Assembly: GCF_002563675.1 (NCBI RefSeq)
Contig: NZ_PDJC01000001.1
Coordinates: 186,001 to 250,000 of the forward strand
DNA from: Propionicimonas paludicola
GTDB lineage: Bacteria > Actinomycetota > Actinomycetes > Propionibacteriales > Propionibacteriaceae
Direction of reading: 5' to 3'
Length of the DNA stretch: 64,000 nt
Made by a program: the position numbers and the translations under genes. The notes below the pieces were generated by a model. It made no database searches. It saw only the letters and a program-made list of their open reading frames with translations, and was not told where the DNA came from. Below are positions 57,124 through 64,000 of the stretch, one piece after another. Each line of letters begins with the position of its first letter. Positions within the stretch are counted from its first letter, which is position 1.

Positions 57124-57812
57124 CAGGCCTGCGGGGCGTCCGCTTCGGCTCGGCGCCGGGCGCGCTGCACCAGGATCTCGACGATCATCGGGATCACCGA
57201 GACCACCACGATCAGAATCAGCGCGATCTCCAGGTTGTCCCGCACGATCGGCAGGTCGCCCAGGAAGTAGCCGAGCAGGGTGACCCCGACCGCCCAGATC
57301 ACCGCTCCGAAACCGGTCCAGGTGATGAAGGAGCGGAAGGTCATCCCGGCCGCGCCGGCCACCATGGTGACGAAGGTCCGCACGAACGGGACGAACCGGC
57401 CCAACACGAGCGCCCGGGAGCCGTAACGCTCGAAGAAGAGATGAGTCTCGGCGAGGTGCTTCTGGCTGAAGATCTTGCCGATGAAGCCGGTCCTCGGCTT
57501 GAACAGCCACGGCGAGAGCCGTAGCCCGACCCAGTAGCCGACGATGTTGCCGAGCACGGCGGCGACCAGCAGGATGAGCAGGGCCAGCAGCAAGGTGCCG
57601 ACCTGGTCTAGGCCGAACAGCCGGATTCCGGCAGCCTGTGCAATGAACATCCCGACCGCGAACAGCAGCGAGTCACCGGGCAGGATCGGGAAGATCGCGC
57701 ATTCGGTGAAAATGATCAGCGCCGACACGAGCAAGAACCAGGGGCCGAGGGTCTGGAACAGCCAGACCGGGTCCATGAAGTTGCCGGCCAGCGGCATGAG
57801 TGCAGGAATCAC
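57123..57812 (-). CDS. DedA-family membrane protein
   Basis: 229 residues. GTG 57812 fits a leaderless promoter (TATCTT on the minus strand, 6 nt upstream); ATG at 57797 is an alternative. Motifs: IFPILPGDSLLFAVGMFIA and FFERYGSRALVLGRFVPFVRTFVTMVAG, with the FXRYG and GRFXPXXRT signatures. DedA proteins recycle undecaprenyl phosphate and other lipids across the membrane. First gene of the operon with the sirtuin. Confidence 0.94.
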   Translation of the reverse strand: MIPALMPLAGNFMDPVWLFQTLGPWFLLVSALIIFTECAIFPILPGDSLLFAVGMFIAQAAGIRLFGLDQVGTLLLALLILLVAAVLGNIVGYWVGLRLSPWLFKPRTGFIGKIFSQKHLAETHLFFERYGSRALVLGRFVPFVRTFVTMVAGAAGMTFRSFITWTGFGAVIWAVGVTLLGYFLGDLPIVRDNLEIALILIVVVSVIPMIVEILVQRARRRAEADAPQA

Positions 57813-57818
57813 GTGGCC

Positions 57819-57828
57819 AAGATACCTT
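57819..57828. promoter_or_regulatory. Back-to-back -10 boxes of two divergent leaderless genes
   Basis: TATCTT (minus strand, 57824-57819) ends 6 nt before the DedA GTG, and TACCTT (plus strand, 57823-57828) ends 7 nt before the RNA-methylase ATG. The boxes overlap by two bases in a 23-bp gap, so the two promoters cannot easily be open together. Confidence 0.6.
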
Positions 57829-57835
57829 GGTCGCC

Positions 57836-58489
57836 ATGGCCACCCTGGACGATGACGCCATTGCGGCCCTGGCCGGGCCGGGCGTGGGCCCGCATCCGCT
57901 GCCCTGGCCGGACGATCCGCGGCTCGATCCGCAGCTGTTGGCCGACGGTGATCACCGCAACGTTCCCGACGAGTATCGCTACTGGAGTGTCGAGGCCATC
58001 GTGGCCGAACTGGACACCCGACGACTGCCGCTGCACGTGGCCATCCAGAACTGGGAGCACGACTTCAACATCGGCTCCATGGTCCGCACGGCGAATGCGT
58101 TCAACGTAGCCGGGGTGCACATCATCGGACGGCGCCGGTGGAACCGACGTGGGGCCATGGTCACCGACCGGTATCTGCACGTCCATCACCACCCCAGCGT
58201 GGCCGAGTTCCTGACCTGGCTGGCCGACCACGACCTGACCCCCATCGGCGTGGACAACCTGCCCGGTTCGGTGCCACTGGAGACGTCCCGACTGCCCGAG
58301 CGCTGCTGCCTGATCTTCGGCTCCGAGGGACCCGGGCTGACCGAGGAGCTGGTGGACGGCTGCGTCCAGCTGGTGGCGATCACTCAGTACGGCTCGACCC
58401 GCTCACTGAACGCCGGTGCGGCGGCCGCCATCGCCATGTACCACTGGGCGCTGCAGTGGGCCGGCCCCGGGCCGGTTCCGGCCACCTAG
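57836..58489 (+). CDS. TrmH/SpoU-family RNA 2'-O-methyltransferase
   Basis: 217 residues from ATG 57836. SPOUT knot motifs: NWEHDFNIGSMVRTANAF (motif 1), CCLIFGSEGPGLTEEL (motif 2) and VAITQYGSTRSLNAGAAAAIAMY (motif 3, with the SLN that binds RNA/SAM). The N-terminal ~60 residues are unlike the classic L30e substrate domain. tRNA or rRNA ribose methylation is expected; the site is unknown. Its final TAG forms part of the next gene's -10 box. Confidence 0.9.
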   Translation: MATLDDDAIAALAGPGVGPHPLPWPDDPRLDPQLLADGDHRNVPDEYRYWSVEAIVAELDTRRLPLHVAIQNWEHDFNIGSMVRTANAFNVAGVHIIGRRRWNRRGAMVTDRYLHVHHHPSVAEFLTWLADHDLTPIGVDNLPGSVPLETSRLPERCCLIFGSEGPGLTEELVDGCVQLVAITQYGSTRSLNAGAAAAIAMYHWALQWAGPGPVPAT

Positions 58490-58492
58490 GAT
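58487..58492 (+). promoter_or_regulatory. -10 box overlapping the stop of the RNA methylase gene
   Basis: TAGGAT, 6 nt before the GTG at 58499. Its first three bases are the stop codon of the upstream gene. Suggests a leaderless transcript. Confidence 0.5.
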
Positions 58493-58498
58493 TGCCTG

Positions 58499-59011
58499 GT
58501 GGACGAGTTCGGCATCTATTACCAGCCTGAGCTGGCCGGCGAGCAGGTGCGCCGGGTCCGGCGGCTGGCGCTGATCCGGCTCGGCTGGGCCGTGCTCACC
58601 ATCGCCGCCGTCCTGATCGCCTGGCGGATCTGGCCGGCCGCCACCGACGGCTGGGTCTGGTGGTACGTCGGCCTGACCGGCGGTTGGGCGCTGGTGCTGC
58701 TGGTGATCGACGTGTTCCGCTGGCGGTTCGCGCTGGCTGACGCCCGGGCCGCTGCCCAGGGACTGGCCATCGGGCTGAACCGGGACGGGGTGATGATCAA
58801 CCGCGAGTGGCTGCCCTGGGCCGAGGTCGGCTCGGTGCGGATGTTGCCCGGGCGGCTGCGGACGTCGGCCAGGCTGGTGGCCACGGCCCGCGACCAGCGA
58901 TCGTTCAGGGTGCCGCTCGACTTCACCGACGCCATGCCGGCCAGCGTGGACTCGGCCATGCGAATCCTGTCGGCCGGACGGGTGTGGGTCGATCTCTCCC
59001 GACTTGACTAG
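58499..59011 (+). CDS. Two-helix membrane protein of unknown function
   Basis: 170 residues from GTG. Two hydrophobic segments (AVLTIAAVLIAWRIWPA and YVGLTGGWALVLLVIDVF) and a C-terminal cytoplasmic domain with NREWLPWAEVGSVRMLPGRLRTSARLVATA, resembling PH-like domains of small bacterial membrane proteins. No enzymatic motif. The gene lies 9 bp after the RNA methylase and before the aldolase promoter region. Confidence 0.75.
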   Translation: MDEFGIYYQPELAGEQVRRVRRLALIRLGWAVLTIAAVLIAWRIWPAATDGWVWWYVGLTGGWALVLLVIDVFRWRFALADARAAAQGLAIGLNRDGVMINREWLPWAEVGSVRMLPGRLRTSARLVATARDQRSFRVPLDFTDAMPASVDSAMRILSAGRVWVDLSRLD

Positions 59012-59155
59012 CACAGACGTCTCAGTGGGCAGGATGGCGGTTCCAGCGATGGGGATCATTGCTCATTTCGTCCCCGAGTTTGAGAGACTGGAGCAGTACC
59101 GCTTGGCGCCCGCTTCGTCGCAGACGCAGTAACCCTGAGGAAGGCTGATACCCGA

Positions 59156-60178
<1,023 letters not shown>

Positions 60179-60195
60179 TCAATCCAGCCAGCGTG

Positions 60196-60221
60196 CGGCC
60201 CGGAGCGAAAGCTCCGGGCCG
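60196..60221 (+). terminator. Terminator after fba
   Basis: CGGCCCGGAGC-GAAA-GCTCCGGGCCG, an 11-bp perfect stem with a GAAA tetraloop, 17 bp after the stop, followed by TTCTG. Confidence 0.9.
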
Positions 60222-60305
60222 TTCTGCGTCCGGGGTGAGGCGAATCGCCGCCTCGATGGGGCGATCGGGCCCGGATTGCCCGTTCTGGATGATCGAGCCG
60301 GCGCT

Positions 60306-61199
60306 TCACGTCGCACGCAGCGCCTGCCGGACTAGGGGCACGACGTACTCGGGGTGATCCAGGTGCTCCCAGCCGAAGCGCAGGACCCGGTAGCCGGCTG
60401 CCTCCAGGAGGTTCTGCCGCTCCCGGTCGGCCAGGAACTGGGTGCTCCCCAGGTGGGAGCTGCGTCCGTCGAATTCGAGGACCAGCCGCGTCCGACGGAA
60501 CCGGATGTCGGGGACGAGTAGCTGCCCGCCGACGCGGATCGGGCTGTTCGCCACCCAGTCGGTAATGCCGGCCGACTGCAGCATTCGATGCAGCCGGAGC
60601 TCGGCGAAGGACCAAGGGTTGGCCGCGGCTGCCGTCACCACCCGACGTCGGACCACCTGCCCACGGCTGCCACGCAGGTCGGCCAGCGCCGCCTCGAGGT
60701 CGGCGGGCGTGGCTAGGCCTCGGCGGAGGACCTCACAGCAGGCCTGGCCATCATCGGTGGCGGCCAGTTCGACTGCCGCATAGGCGGGCGTGACCGACCG
60801 GATGCCGGAGCGAACCTCCACGAACGGCGAGGTGATCCGCTGCTGGCGTACGACCACACCGGCCCGGGACCGCAGACTCGGGTGCGCCACCTCGAGGATC
60901 GGTGGGAGCGGCTCGCCCAGCCACAGTGCCGCGGCCGATCGTCCATGGATGACCCCGGATGGCGCCGACCAGGCGGTTGCCGCCCGGAGCCGGCACAGCG
61001 GCGAGCTATCGTCGGCAGGGACGAAGACTCCGGGCAGTGGGTTGGCCAGCAACCCGGCCCGGCTGAGCCGGGCCAATGTCGAGGACAGCCGGGGAAACTC
61101 CGCGGTCGAGATGGCGCCCCGCTCGGCCAGGATCGCCGCTACTTGTGGATGCACGCCCTTCACAGTGGGGACGATTGGGCGCCGCAGTTCACTTTCCAC
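60306..61199 (-). CDS. AbiEi-like domain plus DUF559 nuclease-fold protein
   Basis: 297 residues. The N-terminal region (ILAERGAISTAEFPRLSSTLARLSRAGLL, then GVFVPADD) resembles the winged-helix of AbiEi-type antitoxins. The C-terminal ~100 residues carry LVLEFDGRSSHLGSTQF and DRERQNLLEAAGYRVLRFGWEHL, the DUF559 restriction-endonuclease-like (VSR-related) fold with Glu/Asp candidates for metal binding. No partner toxin gene is adjacent. Such proteins are common and multi-copy in actinobacteria; the role is unknown. Convergent with fba. Confidence 0.83.
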   Translation of the reverse strand: MESELRRPIVPTVKGVHPQVAAILAERGAISTAEFPRLSSTLARLSRAGLLANPLPGVFVPADDSSPLCRLRAATAWSAPSGVIHGRSAAALWLGEPLPPILEVAHPSLRSRAGVVVRQQRITSPFVEVRSGIRSVTPAYAAVELAATDDGQACCEVLRRGLATPADLEAALADLRGSRGQVVRRRVVTAAAANPWSFAELRLHRMLQSAGITDWVANSPIRVGGQLLVPDIRFRRTRLVLEFDGRSSHLGSTQFLADRERQNLLEAAGYRVLRFGWEHLDHPEYVVPLVRQALRAT

Positions 61200-61259
61200 A
61201 GGGGCAGTGCTGCGATGTGCCGTGTCGATGAGCGAGAGACCGCCTCACGGGCCGGCCCC

Positions 61260-61460
61260 GGCCATCGATACCGCAAATCCGGTCAGGATCGGCCGCCGTT
61301 GGCGTTCCCCCACCCGCGGGGGCAGGTGGGGGAACGCCATCCACAGTGAGCCCGTGGGCATCGGAGTTCAGCAGAAGCCGCCGACACGATTTGCCGGATG
61401 GATGCGCATAGGGGCGGCTTAAGCGCTGATCGCGGCCATCGAGACCGCGAATCCCGTCAG
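61260..61460. repeat. 27-bp direct repeats spanning the gap before the fusion gene end
   Basis: 61260-61286 and 61434-61460 match at 24 of 27 bases (GGCCATCGA-ACCGC-AATCC-GTCAG), 174 bp apart. The right copy includes the stop codon of the kinase-aminotransferase gene. Looks like a partial duplication of that gene's tail. Confidence 0.55.
61300..61339. terminator. Perfect 15-bp hairpin in the 257-bp intergenic gap
   Basis: TGGCGTTCCCCCACC (61300-61314) pairs exactly with GGTGGGGGAACGCCA (61325-61339) around a 10-nt loop, between the two 27-bp repeats. It lies downstream of the fusion gene (minus strand) and upstream of the DUF559 gene, so it may terminate the fusion transcript. Nothing else is visible in 61200-61456. 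Confidence 0.6.
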
Positions 61461-64000
61461 CCGAGGTCGGCCAGGGCCCGAGCCAGAGCGGTGACGAACT
61501 GGTCGGCCTGCTGGGCGGTCAGCACCAGCGGCGGCTTGATCTTCAGCACGTTGCCGTGGTCGCCGGTGGCCTGCATGATCACCCCGAGTTGGCGCAGCCG
61601 CTCACACAGTTCGGTGGTGAGCTCGGGTGCCGGCGTGCGCTGGTTGTCGCGGACGAGTTCGAGGCCGAGATAGAGCCCAGCGCCGTGAACGGTGCCGACC
61701 CACGGGCTGTCCAGTGCCTCCAGCCCGGCCCGCAGCCGAGCACCGACCTGGCGAGCGTTGGCCTGCAGGCCCTCGTCGGCGATGATGGCCAGCACCTCCG
61801 AGCCGATCGCACACGACAGCGGGCTGCCACCGGCGGAGGAGAAGAAGTAGCCGCCCACCCGGTAGCTCTCGGCGATCTCGGCGGTGGTGATCACCGCACC
61901 GACCGGGTGGCCGTTGCCCAGCCCCTTGGCCACCGCGACGATGTCGGGCACCACGCCTTGCTGTTCGAAGCCCCAGAACCACTCGCCGAGCCGGCCGAGC
62001 CCGACCTGGACCTCATCGGCGATGGTCACCCCGCCGCCCTCGCGGACGGCCGCGTAGACCTCTCGCAGGTAGCCCTCCGGGAGCAAGATGCCGCCGGCAT
62101 TGCCCTGGATCGCCTCGGCGATGAACCCGGCCGCCGGACGCCCGGACGCGGCCAGTGCGCGGATCCTGTCGGCGGCCTCGGGGCCGTAACGCCAGGCGTC
62201 GGCATCCCGCCAGCGACCGCGGTAGGAGTTGGGCGCGGGGACGGTGTGCACCCAGTCCGGACGGGTGGCCAGCGCGTTCGGGTTGTCGGCCAGCGAGGTG
62301 GAGACCGCGTCGGAGGCGTAGGTCCAGCCGTGATAGGCCTCGGCCAGCGCGACGATGTCGCGGCGCCCGGTGGCCGCCATGGCCAGCCGAATCGCCAAGT
62401 CGGTGGCCTCCGAGCCGGAGTTCACGAAGAAGACCTGGTCCAGGCCATCCGGCAGGCGCGAGGCGAGGGCTTCGGCGAAGGCCGGCAGGGCGTCGTACAC
62501 AAAGCGAGAGTTGGTGTTCAGCAGCCGCAGCCGGCGGTTCGCCACCGCGGCCAGCCGCGGGTGGGCGTGGCCGACGCTGGCCACGTTGTTCACCAGGTCC
62601 AGATAGGGACGGGCATCGGTGTCGATCAGCAGGCTGCGCCAACCCCGCTCGATCCGCGGCGGGTCGACGTAGTAGTGCTCCTGCACCTCGGCGACGTGCT
62701 GGGCGCGGCGGGCCAGCACGGCCGCGGACGAGAGCGGTTCGGTCGGCGTCACGCCGAGCAGTCCGGACGGATCCGCGGTCAGCGCCAGCCAGCCGGCGGC
62801 CAGGTCCGGTGCCACCAGCAGCGGCACCTCGCTCCCGCTACGGACCAGCTGGACGTCCACGCGAGCCCCGGCCTGGGCCAGCACCTCACCGGCCCGGACC
62901 GGGCCGGAGCGTCCGGCGATGCCGTGCAGGATCAGGTCGCACGGCGAGCCGGGCAGAGTGAGCCGGTCGCCGTCGAATCGCGCGATGCCGTCCCACGGTG
63001 CGCGCAGCTCGTCGTGGTTCCACACGGTGATCGAGGTGGGTACCGTGGCCGCTCGCTGGGCGGCTCCGGGCTGACACTCGGACGCTTCGCTGAGCCGGGG
63101 GACCGCCCAGGCGGCGGCGACCGCTCCAGCCTCCGCTGCGAGCCGGTCGGCCAGGCCGGGTTCCTGCCAGGCGCCGTGATCCATGACCGGTGACATGACA
63201 CTCAGGTTGAGAGTTGCGGGCGGGTCGGCAAGCAGCCGCGCGCCCGAGACCATCAGCGGCGGTTCCGCGATGCCGAGTGCTGCTCGCAGCCAGCCGCCGA
63301 CCACGGCCGACGGCACCGCGTCCGCGGCAGCGAAGATCCGCCATTCCCGATCCAGCGCATCGCGGGCGTAGTCATTGTCGGAGTCCATGGCGGCCTGCTG
63401 CCGTCCGCTGGCCACCAGGACGGCGCCGCGCAGCACCACCAGCGGCCACAGAGCATCCACCTCGGCCCGGGTGAGCGGCTGCTCGGCATGGAAGGCCCGG
63501 ACGGCGGCCTGCACCGGCTCGGCCCAGCCGCCGCTGTGATGCAGCAGTCCGGACACGGTGATGGCGAGCTCGGCCACCCGCCAGGAGCGGGAGACGTCGC
63601 CGAAGTCGATGATCCCGTCGGGCAGCCGTGCGTCCACGGCGCAGACCAGGTTGTCGTCGGTCAGGTCGAAGTGGCCGGGCTGGACGGGCAGCTCTCCGGC
63701 AGCCTGAACGGCTGACCAGGCCGCAAGGCTGGCCCGCTGCACCCGCTCGCGCTCGGGGCCTAGCCAGTCGGCCAACAGCTCCACCACGCCATGGCTCTCC
63801 CGCAGGTCCCACTGCAGGCGCCGCTCCAGCCCCGGGTGATCGAAGGAAGCCAGGCTGCGGCTCACCTTCCCGGTGATCGCTCCCATCCGCGCCGCCACGG
63901 ACGGGGCCAGCCAGCCCCGCTCGACGAAGGTGCCCCCGGGCAGGTAGCGCAGCAGCCGCGCCAGCACCGGCCCCTGGCTGGTGGCCAGCACCGCGCGCGC
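61457..64000 (-). CDS. APH phosphotransferase / class III aminotransferase fusion (N-terminus beyond window)
   Basis: 847 residues to the window edge, still open, so the start lies outside. An incomplete aminoglycoside-phosphotransferase-like kinase domain comes first: QPGHFDLTDDNLVC (catalytic HFDLTDDN) and GIIDFGDVSRSWR (metal-binding D). A middle section (about 225-400) has the sparse DHGAWQEPG and WNHDEL features of the degenerate M23-like region seen in such fusions. The C-terminal ~430 residues are a PLP aminotransferase with VVPDIVAVAKGLGNGHPVG (PLP Lys) and IADEVQVGLGRLG. These multidomain proteins occur in actinobacteria and others; ethanolamine-phosphate or hydroxylysine-type substrates are suggested by analogy. 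Function unproven. Confidence 0.88.
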   Translation of the reverse strand, partial: ARAVLATSQGPVLARLLRYLPGGTFVERGWLAPSVAARMGAITGKVSRSLASFDHPGLERRLQWDLRESHGVVELLADWLGPERERVQRASLAAWSAVQAAGELPVQPGHFDLTDDNLVCAVDARLPDGIIDFGDVSRSWRVAELAITVSGLLHHSGGWAEPVQAAVRAFHAEQPLTRAEVDALWPLVVLRGAVLVASGRQQAAMDSDNDYARDALDREWRIFAAADAVPSAVVGGWLRAALGIAEPPLMVSGARLLADPPATLNLSVMSPVMDHGAWQEPGLADRLAAEAGAVAAAWAVPRLSEASECQPGAAQRAATVPTSITVWNHDELRAPWDGIARFDGDRLTLPGSPCDLILHGIAGRSGPVRAGEVLAQAGARVDVQLVRSGSEVPLLVAPDLAAGWLALTADPSGLLGVTPTEPLSSAAVLARRAQHVAEVQEHYYVDPPRIERGWRSLLIDTDARPYLDLVNNVASVGHAHPRLAAVANRRLRLLNTNSRFVYDALPAFAEALASRLPDGLDQVFFVNSGSEATDLAIRLAMAATGRRDIVALAEAYHGWTYASDAVSTSLADNPNALATRPDWVHTVPAPNSYRGRWRDADAWRYGPEAADRIRALAASGRPAAGFIAEAIQGNAGGILLPEGYLREVYAAVREGGGVTIADEVQVGLGRLGEWFWGFEQQGVVPDIVAVAKGLGNGHPVGAVITTAEIAESYRVGGYFFSSAGGSPLSCAIGSEVLAIIADEGLQANARQVGARLRAGLEALDSPWVGTVHGAGLYLGLELVRDNQRTPAPELTTELCERLRQLGVIMQATGDHGNVLKIKPPLVLTAQQADQFVTALARALADLG

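Noticed and set aside
56227-57510. Long sirtuin open frame reaching into the DedA gene.
   Set aside because: The extra N-terminus is Arg/Gly/Pro-rich and overlaps DedA in a different frame. ATG 57123, sharing a base with the DedA stop, gives a standard sirtuin.

Overview
The window is high-GC DNA, densely packed with genes in runs of same-strand, often 1-4 bp overlapping coding regions. It looks like a chromosomal segment of an actinomycete. The evidence is a dnaK-grpE-dnaJ-hspR operon with HAIR operators (repeated in front of clpB), a class E sortase followed by a typical 54-residue actinobacterial membrane peptide, GT87-type polyprenyl-linked mannosyltransferases, and several start codons placed 6-7 nt after a TANNNT box, as in leaderless actinobacterial genes. 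Pyruvate phosphate dikinase and general gene content would fit a Propionibacteriales relative; that placement is an inference. No rRNA, tRNA, phage, insertion sequence or CRISPR array was seen.

Positions 1-18030 form a Wzx/Wzy-type exopolysaccharide region: a sugar oxidoreductase and two glycosyltransferases on the minus strand; ppdK, which has its own strong terminator; then a GT2 transferase, a flippase, an O-antigen-polymerase-like protein, a low-molecular-weight tyrosine phosphatase, a Wzz/BY-kinase and three exported proteins (CBM plus beta-helix, a lipoprotein, and a propeller-FN3-LamG-PKD giant). Positions 18047-24894 hold deoC, an FtrA-like regulator, a two-component system, sortase E with its small partner, a GT2 transferase, an acylphosphatase and a phosphoribosyltransferase.

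Positions 25003-30986 are a five-gene amine/omega-amino-acid catabolic operon (FAD oxidase, cupin, MmsA-type dehydrogenase, class III aminotransferase, semialdehyde dehydrogenase). It is separated from a convergent MFS exporter and its MarR regulator by a long inverted repeat. Proline dehydrogenase, a YbaK deacylase, a CBS protein, one GT87 protein, a HAD phosphatase and an alpha/beta hydrolase follow to 37996.

Positions 37993-52222 contain the HspR heat-shock genes (dnaK operon and clpB). Between them lie a small repeat array at the end of a methyltransferase gene, a lysG/lysE lysine-export pair and four tandem GT87 paralogues. The right end (52226-64000) is mostly housekeeping: two methyltransferase-fold proteins, pyrE, lemA, a RibD-type reductase, a sirtuin coupled to a DedA protein, a TrmH-type RNA methylase, class II aldolase, an AbiEi/DUF559 protein and a partial kinase-aminotransferase fusion.

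The least explained items are a dispersed family of short palindromic elements with the core GGGGACGGTTCC (a REPIN-like pair at 30991-31085, a five-copy array at 42055-42270 including a 112-bp tandem duplication, and a diverged copy at 22210), the three-protein secreted module of the polysaccharide locus, and the tandem GT87 block. All functions are read from recognisable family motifs; none was tested by database search.
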